Of a DNA stretch of 64,000 bases, positions 1 to 10,436 are shown piece by piece. The stretch is from NCBI GenBank assembly GCA_000818945.1, contig KN805399.1, forward strand, positions 308,839 through 372,838, in the 5' to 3' direction. The stretch comes from Schizochytrium sp. CCTCC M209059 (lineage: Eukaryota; Sar; Bigyra; Thraustochytrida; Thraustochytriidae). The position numbers and the translations under genes are program-made. Position 1 is the first letter of the stretch; each line of letters begins with the position of its first letter. Below the pieces are notes generated by a model. It did not search any database. It was not told the DNA's origin and was given only the letters and a program-made list of their open reading frames with translations.

Positions 1-220
1 GACCTCGACGCGCGCAGACGCGCGACTGCTCTTTAAGGCACAAGTACGCAGACCTTAACGGGCCCGTGGGGACGGGCTTGGTTTTTGGTGCGAAAAGGGG
101 CTCAATCCTGGTTTTGTTGCAGAGGTTTTTGAAGTACGAGCCCAAAGGAACTCTTTTCTGTACGAAGTGGCGAACCGCAGCTCGTCAGATTGAGAGAAAC
201 GTACTTGCTGTACATCCACC

Positions 221-3200
221 ATGGATGGAGCTCGCTCGCTTGACGTTCTTGCTGATCACGGGATGAATTACGATGGCTCAAATGCAGAAAATACATCCCA
301 CAACAAGAACGATTTGGCGAAGAGAGACCAGCTGTCAAAGCGAATGAAATCGAGTTCTTCGCCAGCATTTTCCGGAACCTCGCTGCAGGGAACGCACGAG
401 GGTCTCTTGTGCTGCCAGGCTGCGTCGGTCATCTTGGGTGGAAAGGGTGTTCTGCATGCAAGGGTAAGTGCAAAAGCGAGCATGATTCTCGGCGATGAGT
501 CTCTAAATGATTGACAAAACTTCCTTCACCTCCACCTCTATACGTCCATACAGACTCTCCAAGCGCTTTCCTTGAGCGAGAAAGATGCTTCCGCGACCGT
601 GTCTTCGGATCGAGCTCTGGACTATTACCTGCAGACCGCACCTCTTGCTCAAACACAGTCCGTGCGTCTCGTTCGGGATCGACCATGCCAGGTACGTTTG
701 TGTCGTTTAGCTCAAAAGCGCAAATGGAAACTGAACTTGCTGACGTGTTTAAAATAAACGCGTATCATCTTGGCGCGCACAGACTGCGGAAGACGTCCTC
801 GAGACGCTGTACCGTTTTACGGGAACGCGGTACCAAAAGCTCTTGCCTGTAGTCGTTCTTTTTTCAGGTTTGTCTCATGCAGCGCTCGTGTACCTGCCTT
901 CGGACCATCCAAAGACACGCAAGGCGATCGTTTTTGAGCCGCAGACGATGGCAACAGCGAAACACGGCGTCACGCGATTCTCGAGCGTGCGTGCGCTGAG
1001 CGCTCACCTCACGCAACGACTAGCTCAAGACGTGTCGGAGGACGCCGCACCTTTGGCAACTGCATTCATTCTCAAAAAACGGAGCAGCACCACCACTTCA
1101 GCGTCCGAGCCAGCTTTGATGCGTGTCACGGAAAAGATTGAGAGCGCATCTCTCAGTACTGAACGCGCAAGACTCCGCGCAGAAGAAGAAGCAGAAGAAG
1201 AAGGAGGGGCGAAAGCAGAGAGGGACGAGGTACGAGAAGAAGACATGCGAGACGCAAATGAAGCACTTCTTTCTCGCAAGGCGCGCGAACAACGGATTGC
1301 TGCAAGGTTACGGCGTGCGCAGACAGTGTCAACGAAAAGTCTTCATGTTGATGTAAACCAAGATGAGCACTTTTCTGGAATGCCACGTATGAATGAAGCA
1401 TACGAAGATCAAGACGAAGAATCGCTTGAGCGCCAACAGAATGTCCGAGAAGTAGAAAATGTGCATCGTTTGCAAAGAAAAGAGGACGAGAACAAAGTTG
1501 AAGTCGGGTACCAGCGTCAAATGGATGAACACGAGGAAGATCGTGATCATGATCATGATCACGAAGCAGAAGGGAAAATGGCGCGCAAATCTGAGCGCCA
1601 TGTGCAAGAGCAGAAAGAAATCGAATTTGAACGGCAGCGTAAAATAGAAGAACAAGAACAAGAACAAGAAAAACGAGAGCAAGAGCAAGAGCAAGAGCAA
1701 GAGCAAGAGCGTCAACTCGAAGATGATAGGGAAAGGGAGCATGAACGCAGAATGCAAGAACAAAGAGAACTCGAGCGTCAACAGCAGCGTGAAGTGAAAG
1801 AAGAACAAGAGCGCGAGCGCGAGCGTCAACGTCGTCTTGAGGAAGAAGAGCAAGAGCGTCAACGTCAACGTCAACTTCGCATCAAAGAAGAAAAGGAACG
1901 GGAACAACGCAGAATGCAAGAAGAAAGAGAACTCGAGCTTCAACGGCAGCGTGAAGTGGAAGAAACACAAGAGCGCGAGCTTGAACGTCAACGTCGTCTT
2001 GAGGAAGAAGAGCAAGAACGTCAACGTCAACTTTGTCTTGAAGAAGAAAGACAAAGGAAGCATGAACGTCACATGCAAGAACTAAGAGACCTCGAACTTC
2101 AACGGCAGCGAGAAGCAGAAATCGACCAAGCACGTGAGCGTGATCGACGCATGCAAGCACAAAAAGAACTTGAACGCCAACAGCAGCAAAAGGAAGATGA
2201 AGAGCGTGAACGTAAACGCCGTCTCGCAGAAGAAGAAAAGAGGAATTTGGAGCATGAACGCAGCATGCAAGAACAAAGAGATCTTGAACTGCAACGGCAT
2301 TGTGAAGCAGACGAAAAAGAACTGCGTGAGCGCCAGCGTCGCCTAAACGAGGAGGAAGAGGCGGAGGTGGCACTTGGACGCCGAATTCAATGTCAAAGCG
2401 AAGAAGAAGACGCGCGTGAGCCTAAACATAGCGTACAAGCACAAGAAGATGATGATGAAGAGGAAGAGGAAGAGGAAGCACTCGGATCTCAGCGTCCTCA
2501 CAGCGAAGAAAAACATGACCTGCATCGTCATGAGCCTTTTGAAAAGCAAAAGAGACTCGACGAAATCGCCAATTTGGCACGAGAGAGAAAGCTTAAAGAA
2601 AAAGCCGATCGTGAGCACCATGAAAGAGAAGTACAGCGCGCGTGGATGCGTCAGATCGAGCAGGAAAAGGCTCGAAATGCCGAGATGCCGCCTGAGCCAA
2701 ATATCATGCCCGCAATGTCTGTGTCCGCAATGTCTGAAGACTCTTCATCGAAGGACCCAAAAGATGGAAACCTCCGCGACTTTGCGATGGAACGCATTGA
2801 AGAGCTCCGAAAGCTACGAGAGGAAGCAGACCGAAAGTATCGGGCAGCTCTTGCCAACGAGAACGCTCGCAGCGAGACCCCAAAGGCCACAATGTCGCCT
2901 GTTCGCGACATTCGATTTGGCGCGACTGAGGATGGTGATCAAGAAGCCGCAATTGAAACAACCAAATTTGGTCCTGGTGCCTTCTCCGCGGAACACAGGA
3001 GCCTTGAAGAACAATCGGGGCATACCTCGCCTCGAGAAGAACGTCCATTTAAAGATAGCGCCGCGCACCATTCCTTGAGTCCCGTTTTGAGGCAGTCGCC
3101 AGCGCCAAGGTCCCCTGGAACCCCGACCGGGGTCTCTGCCCTGTCAATGGAATCGGGAAGAGAAAATGTTGGGAACAAGACTCGATTTGGCAGGGTGGCT

Positions 3201-4883
3201 CGGAACGTGAGCCCCAGCCCCTCAAGCCCGAGGATCGAAGCAGAACCTGATCAAACCGGCAGGAGAGGGCTTACTGGAAATCTTGCATCAACATCGCAAA
3301 GCGCCCCATCACTGGCTGTGAACTCCCGAACTCACACGGCCGATTCCAGACAGAAGACGAAGCAGCTTTTGCACGTTCAAAGCGCCCGGGGCACGCGACT
3401 TTCACCGGCGACAATGAATGACCGCGTCGGCAGCTTGAGCTCTCGCAGTGCGCCCCAAATAACGTCCCAGGAGCGAACGGAAGTTTTGCACCGCCTCCGC
3501 GCAGCCCAAGCCGCAATTCTGCATGAACGCAAGGTTGAAGAACGACTTGCGACAGAAAGGAGATACCGACTTGCCCAGAGTCTGCAGCAAGAGATAGACT
3601 TTGGTTCGCCAAAGTCGAATGTGGACAATGCCGCGATCAGGTCACCGCGATCGACTGCTTTGGAATCTGCGGCCTACCAAGAGGTACCTGCAGATATGGA
3701 CGGCTGGTCAGACTTTTCAGAGGGAAGCACTTCAGTAATTGCACCTGACTCACCTCGTGAGCTTTCACCGATTTCTTCGACCTCCTCCGTGGTTAGCAAT
3801 CGTCATGGCGGAGCTTTTGACGAGAATGATTCAGATTCTCGTAACAGTTTCGCTCGCGACGAAATAATTGCGAACGATCAAGATCGTAATCATGGAATAG
3901 AAGAGAATCTTGCCTCGCCTGACCTTCGCGGCAAAAGCGAAGAAGAGCTCAACGATGAGGCAGCAGGACATGAGGAGCGCCCGCGCCCGCCACAGGAGAA
4001 GCTCTTTAGCATCGAAATTCCCCTTAACGGCGACGATGCCGAAAATTCTCGACGGCAACGCAGGTTCGAGGAAGTGCGGCGCCGGAAGCTTGCAGAAAGT
4101 GAGGCTCGTGCCAGACGCCGCACGAGTGCAAATACCCCGGTGGCAGCGCTGCCTACCTCCACGCTGGAGAGGCCTAGTAGTCTGGACCCTCAAGCCACAT
4201 TCACTCATGATATTCCTCTGCACAACGAGCAAAGCGTGCAGTCACGAGGGGCAAAGCGAGATTCGCTTTGGCAAACGCAGACAGGTCCAAATCAAAGCGA
4301 TGACTCTTCGCCGTGGGAGACTCAGGTACCAAGCGCCGCGCTCGGAAGTAGTCGAAGTAGGGTGAGTGCAGGATCATTTCGGCCTCGTTCGTCACAGAAT
4401 CCTCCAGGTCATGTGCGTTCTGGACACGCCCCTGTTGCCTGCGAAGTTCCGCCCGAGATCCGGCCAACAATCGAAATTGCGACAAAGTCGAATCTGAAGC
4501 TGATCATGAATGCAATTGCTCACGTGTGTCTAGCTGGCGCTCACCACGCTCAACGTCGCGAGCGAGTCCTCGGAGGGCTGGAGGGGCGCGCCGCCAGTGG
4601 CGAACCGGAGTTTACGAACGCGCAATACGTGATTCTCTTTCGCAACGAGGTCGCTCTCAAATTTCGTGGCGTCTATGTCGTAGATCGCGTGACACGTGAC
4701 TTGCACAAGGTCCAGGGCGCAAAGCAATTGCCGGCAGTGGTGGACGCAACCATGATTGATTCCTTTTACAAGTACAACACGGGCCAAAAGCGGTTCTCGC
4801 GCATTTCGACCAAATCTATCACCAAAACGACCGACGCCGTCGCTTTGAATCCCAAATTCTTTCCGCTGCCCCAACGCATGTAA
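221..4883 (+). CDS. CAMSAP/patronin-like microtubule minus-end protein (CKK domain), 3 exons
   Basis: Proposed exons are 221-463, 554-691 and 783-4883, giving 1,493 aa. Both introns (90 and 91 nt) are GT-AG and phase 0, and joining the exons gives one uninterrupted frame. The start at 221 has a strong CCACCATGG context. The last ~140 residues match the CKK domain of CAMSAP/Patronin: a helix of the type SNLKLIMNAIAHVCLAGA, then YVILFRN, FRGVYVVD, a MIDSFYKYNTG segment, and the basic TKSITKT strand before the C-terminus. In animals CKK binds microtubule minus ends between protofilaments. The middle is a long charged coiled coil (about nt 1200-2680) with four degenerate ~47-aa E/R/Q repeats, followed by a disordered Ser/Pro region. 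I cannot recognise the N-terminal calponin-homology domain of animal CAMSAPs in the first 200 residues. The CKK call is firm; exon 1 and overall function are inferred. Confidence 0.85.
1738..2370 (+). repeat. Four degenerate ~47-codon coiled-coil repeats
   Basis: Within the CKK protein the coding sequence repeats units that open with H/QERxMQExRxLE, pass through LQRQRE and QERxLERQRRLEEEE, and end in EERxRxHE. Four units can be followed, at about 1738, 1900, 2065 and 2255. The DNA is very purine-rich on the plus strand (GAAGAA, CAAGAG). Expansion of a coiled coil by in-frame slippage is the likely origin. Confidence 0.75.
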
Positions 4884-5593
4884 AAAGTAAGCTTTTTTTT
4901 AATACCCCACGAAGCCTATTGATGTGGATCCACTGACCACATCGCGATGCTCTCGATGAGTAAAGCCAAATCTCGGAGACATCGACACAACACTTCTTTT
5001 GTAGAAAGAGACGCACAAGTTTTTTCTTTTGTTTGGGCGACACTTGCTTCCTGAAAATTGCATGGCGAACGTAAGGCTCGGCCCTCGCGCTGTCTTCTTC
5101 CCTTTTGCTGATAATTTCGTTGTGCAAGCTTGGGCCTAGGCCTAGGCCTAGACGGACCTCCCTTCTCCCTGCGCAGCGCGCCATCCAAGAGGCCAGAGCG
5201 AGTACGAGTAGTTGCCAATTCTTGGAACAGACATATGCGTTGCGCACACCGCGGCTCGCCCATGCTCGCGACACCGCTCACACGATCTCTCTCTCGCGCG
5301 ATCCGCGAGACGAAAACTCCGGCGTCGCGGACGCCGAGACGGGCAAAACGCAATCGCCTTGGCGCCGTCGACCGCGGAGGCCTTCTCGCCCGCCTGCATC
5401 CCCGGCTGCCCGCGCGCGCCCCCGCGCTCGCCCCTTGGCCGAGCGCGCTTCTTGTCCGCGCTCGCAGAGAGAGAGGGGCTCGTTGGCGCCGCGCTCGAGG
5501 CAGAGCCAAGAAAGCAGAGCTCGCAAGCAAGGCGAGGCGAGGCAAGGCTAGGCAAGAGTCGAGGCGCGCAGCGCGCGAGGAGGAGCAGGAACC
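4884..5593. other. Spacer between CKK gene and HIG1 gene
   Basis: No convincing gene is seen on either strand. The stretch holds the 3' flank of the CKK gene, a short GGCCTA tandem near 5128-5147, and a GC-rich 5' leader running up to the HIG1 start. Confidence 0.5.
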
Positions 5594-5881
5594 ATGGACG
5601 ATGCCACGCGGGACAAGTTCATGAGCAAGCTCCGCGCAGAGCCGCTCGTGCCGATCGGGTGCGTGGTCACGGCGGTCGTGCTCTTCGGCGGCATCGCCAG
5701 CTTTCGGGCTGGCAACCAGAAGCTCTCGCAGCAGATGATGCGCGCCCGCGTCCTGGCCCAGGGCGGCACGCTCGGCGCTCTCGCCTATGGAGCCTACGTG
5801 AGCGCTCAGAACAAGAAGGAGTTCGATGACTCTGGATACCAGGGCAACATCGGAAATGTGACTCCGAATGAGAGCAAGTAG
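5594..5881 (+). CDS. HIG1-domain mitochondrial protein (RCF1/HIGD2-like)
   Basis: A 95-residue protein with the HIG1 hairpin. EPLVPIGC opens transmembrane helix 1 (about residues 16-38), a GNQKLSQQMMRARVLAQ loop carries the RxRxxxQ motif of the family, and a second hydrophobic helix follows (about 57-68). HIG1 proteins (yeast Rcf1, animal HIGD1/2) sit in the inner mitochondrial membrane and support cytochrome c oxidase and supercomplex assembly. The length is typical of animal HIGD proteins. The start is ACCATGG, a strong context, and the gene is intronless. The C-terminal tail (YQGNIGNVTPNESK) is not diagnostic. Confidence 0.9.
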   Translation: MDDATRDKFMSKLRAEPLVPIGCVVTAVVLFGGIASFRAGNQKLSQQMMRARVLAQGGTLGALAYGAYVSAQNKKEFDDSGYQGNIGNVTPNESK

Positions 5882-6144
5882 AGCTTCCTTATCCTTTCTT
5901 TTGCTCGCTGGGAGGGAGGGATCTGCACGCCCTTGCCGCACGAGAGAAAGCAAGCGCGAGAGCCGCCCATGATCGGCGCGAAAGCAAACAACTGTTGCAA
6001 GGCCCTGGGCAGGTGCAGGGGATGTATCGCAGCACCAGCACATAATGATCAAACATGTACTTACTTGCCTTCTTTGACGTTTTGCGATTTTCATTTCACG
6101 AGCTCGCGCTGTGAGAGAAAAAGTTGTTCGAAGAGCACGTAGGC

Positions 6145-6933
6145 TTATTCGCGGACAACGCCGCAGTCGCTCACGGTCACCGTTTGTCGGGGCTTCCCGC
6201 TCGCAGACCCGCATGCCTCGATTCGACGAAGAATATCCATGCCTTCAACAACGTAGCCGAAAACGACGTGACGATTGTCAAGGCTGGGCATGCGCGCAAA
6301 GGTGATAAAAAATTGGCTTCGGTTCGAGTCCGGTCCAGAGTTGACCATCGAGAGCACGCCCGGTCCCGCATGTGTCATGGCAAAGGTCTCATCCTCAAAG
6401 TCTACGCCGAAAACGCTCTCGCCGCCGGTCCCGTCCTCTTTGGTAAAGTCGCCGCATTGGCATACCTCGTTGGGAACGATTCTGTGAAAAGCACTGACGC
6501 AAGCATTCCCCGACGGCCAGGTTAGACGTCTTTCATTCCAAACATGATTTTGGTGTTGCGGCATTTCGGAAAAAAACGAAAAGAAAAGAAGAAACATACC
6601 ATCCCTTGTAGCAAAGCTCAAAGCCAGTGTCCGAGAGTCCTGCTCCTCTGCAAAGCTTGAGAAAGTTCTCGCAAGTACGTGTGGCGAGGTCCTTACGAAG
6701 CTGACGGTCCTCCATCTTGCTCGTTAGAGAATATATACTGATCATGCATTGCCATCTGGCTTTTGCGCACACTAGTGTCTCGCTTGCAGTGCTGGCAGTC
6801 TCTCATCTCAACGTACCTCGAATACGAGCTGCCCAACGGGAATGTCTCCAATTCGAATGTCCATGAATGCGCGCGGGTTGTTGGACCGCGGTACAGCTGG
6901 CCCGCGCGAGCCAAGCAATGACTCGGCGTGCAT
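6145..6933 (-). CDS. Cyclophilin-type peptidyl-prolyl isomerase, 3 exons
   Basis: Proposed minus-strand exons are 6933-6817, 6700-6600 and 6493-6145, joined at phase 0 and phase 2 to give 188 aa. Introns are 6701-6816 and 6494-6599, both GT-AG. The fold order is plain: NPRAFMDIRIGDIPVGQLVFE, LRKDLATRTCENFLKLC, FHRIVPN, CQCGDFT, GTGGESVFG, FEDETF, GPGVLSM, SQFFIT, HVVFGYV and a final DCG. The catalytic Arg (FHR) and His (HVVFG) are kept. Compared with human cyclophilin A, the positions of Phe60 and Trp121 appear changed (PNEV for PGFM; PSLD for EWLD), so the cyclosporin pocket is altered. The role is protein folding; the compartment cannot be read, as there is no clear targeting peptide. Confidence 0.93.
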
Positions 6934-7953
6934 GGTGTTGCGTCAAGACGTGAGATTCTTTGGAAATTGCCAGCGTCTGCAAGCAGACTGGACCTTGAAA
7001 ATCGAAACTTGAAAGAGAGACTTGTAACCGTCACTTTTCCTTACCATGTATACACGCTCGCGAATCAAGCAATATTTGTATGGCACGTCTCTGACTGTAG
7101 TGATTGTATGAACGACGCATCGCCAACGAGCTGACGAAGAGAAGAGCGCGCGAAGTCCAGTCGAATGACGGACACAAAGTGGAAAAAAAATAAAAAATGA
7201 AGGAACATCCTTTGGTGACTTTGTGTTGTGACCTCGGCGTCCCTCATATCCTTGATCTCGCCATGGACAGGGTTGCGCACTCAGAGAGACATCGCCTCAG
7301 TCTTCCATTCCAAAAAGAGAGAAAGAGAGAAAGAGAGAAAGAACGAATGAATAAATGAATAAATGCAGGTTCTAAGCGGAACAATGACCACGAAATTTGC
7401 TCGGAGATGCATGAGAACAGGGGAGCATAATTTATTGATAAAATTAATGAGCGAAAAAACGGGCTGGCAGGCTTGGCGGTACGCCACACTAGACATATAC
7501 CTTTTGCACGGCTCGAATTCACCACTCTTGGGCCAAGTCCATCGATCGACATCTTCGCGAACTTCCCAACCAAGAATGAATTACGCCCAGCCTTCTTTCG
7601 AGACTCGCCCTTGCGCTCGCCCTTGTACTCGCCAGCAAACGGAAAACTCTTTTTCATCCCGTGCTACGCTTTCGTTCTCTTCGCGAGCGAGAATCTCTCT
7701 CATTTCGCGACGGCCGGCGAGTGGAGAAACCCTTCTTCTTTTCCCCATCACAGGCAGGCAGCCTAGCCTAGTGTAGAGCACTTCCCGGAAGCGGTCGGAT
7801 CAACACGGAAGAATCGGGGAAACTTTCGGTGGCGCAGCGGCGCTGAGGAGCGCGAGAAGCAGAAAGAAAACTTCGCAGCCTCTCCGTCTCTGCTCGTACG
7901 CCGCCGCCGCACGCCGAGCCGCACGCCCGAACGCCCGCGCAGCTGTCGCAAGC
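6934..7953. other. Spacer between divergent cyclophilin and small-protein genes
   Basis: The spacer includes GA-rich AAGAGAG tandem repeats near 7315-7345 and an AT-rich stretch at 7400-7450. A short minus-strand open frame at 7501-7657 that ends in a possible GT donor is treated as a finding only. No recognisable domain is seen. Confidence 0.4.
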
Positions 7954-8184
7954 ATGTTTCTCTTCAACGACGTGAAGACCGAGAGCACGACCGAGGTGCT
8001 GGTCGTCCCGGACGAGGACGCGAGCGTGATGGAGCTCATGAGCTACAACTACAAGCGCCTCATGTCGGACTACTTTGGCGAGGGCGAGGAGCGCGCGAAC
8101 AAACTCAAGCTGCTCAAGAACTTCACCTTCTTCGCCCTCTCTGTCCTCGCCATGAACCAATCTGGCCACCGCCTGGCTGTGTAA
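7954..8184 (+). CDS. Small hypothetical protein with a C-terminal hydrophobic helix
   Basis: A 76-residue protein. The N-terminal half is acidic and polar (EDASVMELMSYNYKRLMSDYF). A charged helix (EERANKLKLLKNF) follows, then a short hydrophobic segment (FTFFALSVLAM, about residues 57-67) and a polar end. The ATG follows a GC-rich leader and has A at -3. Shape and size recall tail-anchored mitochondrial small proteins (for example small TOM subunits), but I see no diagnostic motif, so that is only a guess. The reading frame is supported by its position between a long leader and AT-richer flank and by codon use like its neighbours. Confidence 0.5.
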   Translation: MFLFNDVKTESTTEVLVVPDEDASVMELMSYNYKRLMSDYFGEGEERANKLKLLKNFTFFALSVLAMNQSGHRLAV

Positions 8185-8376
8185 TGGTCACGGTGGAAAT
8201 TGGATGATGAAGGCTTGCGCTGGGGCGCACGCAAGCAAGCAAGCAAGCAGTAGATGAACAAAGAGAGAAGAAGCCAAAGGGCGCGGAGTCTTTGAGACAA
8301 GACGAGGTCATAGACACTAAGCCTTCAGAGGCGTCGGCAACATGCCGGCCACGTTGCCGTAATGTAGGGCGTAACC

Positions 8377-8499
8377 AAAAAAAAAAAAAAAAACTCATCT
8401 CATCTCATCTCATCTCATCTCATCTCATCTCATCTCATCTCATCTCATCTCATCTCAACTCATCTCATCTCATCTCATCTCATCTCATCTCATCTCATC
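8377..8499. repeat. A-tract followed by (CTCAT)n pentanucleotide array
   Basis: Seventeen A residues (8377-8393) lead into about 21 tandem copies of the pentamer CTCAT, broken once by CAACT near 8457. The array lies just downstream of the small gene at 7954-8184. Confidence 0.97.
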
Positions 8500-8810
8500 C
8501 TCTTCTCCTTCATAGATTGTCTGTCAACAGAAGGAATTTTTAGGTATAGTTTGGCATCTAGAAACCTGAAGGAAGCACTCACGCTCGGAAATGGGTTTTA
8601 TCTTGCCTACTGCAAATCCTTTCCCGTGATCTCTCTCTCACCAGACCAAACCCTGATATCTCGACACAAACAAACAACAACAACAACAATAGCGATGATG
8701 ACGACTGAGCCTACTACAAGAAAGAAGATATTTTATTGATGAAGTCCCAAGAGAAAGGGGGATCGGCAATGAAAGAAAAGAGAATCGCCGATTCAAAATG
8801 AAGGATCGAT

Positions 8811-10436
8811 CTACACGAGCGGTAGAGCCTTGGCCGTCGAAGTGATCGTCTCCGGCGAACCTGCGAGGGGCTCGTAGGACTCGTCACGCGTCTGTGAGGC
8901 AACGGCGGCTGCCTCGCGACGCTTGCGAAGCACACAGCGAAGTGCAAAGAAGAGGAGACCTCCGATGAGCGCCGCCATGCCAACAAACTGGTGGCAGGCA
9001 CGATGATGCATGTGGTAAAGGTGATGCGGGTGGTGGTTGTGGAGATGAGGTTCCTCGTGGTGGTGGCTGGGACGCTCGCCCGCGGCCTGGCCGCCAACAA
9101 AGTAGTCGGCAACCGTGTTCATGTGAGCGCCGATGCTACCCATGGTGTCAACGATGATCGGATGGTAATGGTGGTGCTCGTGAAGGTGCTCGTGCGTGAT
9201 GACCTTAGTGTTGCAAGGGAGGTGCCTTTGGGGCCCCTTCTGCTGCGCAACGGCAACCTCAGCAGTGGCCGTGGACTTGAGCTTGGCAATGCCGACGCTC
9301 TGGCCCTCCCAGTCGAACTTGACGTAGTACTTCTTCATAAAGACGTCACCAAGGATCCAGAGCGGGCCAGCGGGGGGTCCAATCTCGATGCCAATCATAC
9401 CAAGGATGCACATGCCCTGGCCGCTGTTGATAATGTAGTCCTCAAAGGAAAGTGTGAACTTCTTGCCGTTGAGCTCGACGTCGATATCGGGGCCGTTGGC
9501 ATTGCAGTCAATCACGTACTCGCCAACGGGGAGGGCCTTGGCACCGAGCTGTTCGGCGATCTTGCTCACCTCTGCGCGGGGACCCGCCAGCAGAGACGTG
9601 CCGCTGTCCACAATGGCCTTCTTGGTGGTAGACACGAGCTCGCCATCCACGTAGAGGCCGCCGAGCTCCACGGCCCAGTAGGTCTCCGAGGTGAGCGGCA
9701 CCGTGTGGAAGTCGCCCTCATAATGGGCAGAATCGACGCCACCAATAACGAGCTCGCCGTCGGATCCCGAGGTGCTCGAAAGGTAAAAGGCAAAGACGGA
9801 CTCCGCCAGCTGGCCCGAGTTAATGAGCTGCTGGAACGGGGCCGGGCCGCCGCCCTGGCGCAGAGAGCTAAAACCGAGGCCAAGGATGCCGTCAAAGTGG
9901 GCCATGTACCACGCAACGCCGAACCCAGACATGTCGTCGCAGGAGCCAAAGCTGTTGCCCGTGACCTCAAAGGGGCCAATGCGCCAGACATCGTTGACGA
10001 AGACGCCGTTCACGCCGCCAGAGCCGTAATGGAGCGAAAATTTGGTTCCGTTGTGCTTGTAGGTGCTCGACTTCTCCTTCTTGTACAGTTTGTGGAACTG
10101 TAGGAACTTGTTCTTGCTGGCGGCCCAGAGGTTCGAGGAGCCCGTGTCCGGGATCACCGTCACAGCCTGCGGCGGGGTGCCCATGGTGACGTCAATGCTG
10201 TACTGGGCGTTCATGTAGTCGTGAACGAGAATATCGCCTTCGGACTTGCCTTCAACATTCGTGAACTTGGCCTGGTAAAACGCATCTACGGGGTTCCCGT
10301 CTTCGGGCAGCTCCGTCTGGAACAAGAACTTGCGAGGGTGCTTCTTGAGCGGCATCTTGATCACCTGCGCGCTCTCTGCCGCCGTGATCATCACGACGGC
10401 GGCCAGAACGGCCGCCAGTTTCGCGGCCGAACCCAT
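8811..10436 (-). CDS. Membrane-anchored pepsin-like aspartic protease (A1 family) with His-rich stalk
   Basis: A 541-residue, intronless protein. It has a signal peptide (about 1-22, ending AESA), a propeptide-like basic stretch, then a bilobal A1 protease. The first catalytic motif is DTGSSN (Asp97), the flap is HYGSG with its Tyr, and the second motif is DSGTS (Asp277). After the catalytic unit (ending near residue 390) comes a His-rich linker (HEHLHEHHHYH and HHPHHLYHMHH), then one transmembrane helix (about 487-507, FVGMAALIGGLLFFALR), an RKRR stop-transfer and a ~30-residue cytosolic tail. The expected site is a lysosome-like vacuole, secretory pathway or cell surface, with the protease facing the lumen or outside. 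The A1 call is firm; the His-rich stalk is unusual and its function is unknown. Confidence 0.93.
   Translation of the reverse strand: MGSAAKLAAVLAAVVMITAAESAQVIKMPLKKHPRKFLFQTELPEDGNPVDAFYQAKFTNVEGKSEGDILVHDYMNAQYSIDVTMGTPPQAVTVIPDTGSSNLWAASKNKFLQFHKLYKKEKSSTYKHNGTKFSLHYGSGGVNGVFVNDVWRIGPFEVTGNSFGSCDDMSGFGVAWYMAHFDGILGLGFSSLRQGGGPAPFQQLINSGQLAESVFAFYLSSTSGSDGELVIGGVDSAHYEGDFHTVPLTSETYWAVELGGLYVDGELVSTTKKAIVDSGTSLLAGPRAEVSKIAEQLGAKALPVGEYVIDCNANGPDIDVELNGKKFTLSFEDYIINSGQGMCILGMIGIEIGPPAGPLWILGDVFMKKYYVKFDWEGQSVGIAKLKSTATAEVAVAQQKGPQRHLPCNTKVITHEHLHEHHHYHPIIVDTMGSIGAHMNTVADYFVGGQAAGERPSHHHEEPHLHNHHPHHLYHMHHRACHQFVGMAALIGGLLFFALRCVLRKRREAAAVASQTRDESYEPLAGSPETITSTAKALPLV

Noticed and set aside
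6300..6330. tRNA-like GGTTCGAGTCC box
   Set aside because: It lies inside cyclophilin exon 3 and has no matching A box or cloverleaf.
8393..8499. CRISPR-like array
   Set aside because: The units are head-to-tail pentamers with no spacers, in a eukaryotic spacer.
8991..10103. 370-codon frame opposite the aspartic protease
   Set aside because: Shadow of a gene with clear catalytic motifs.
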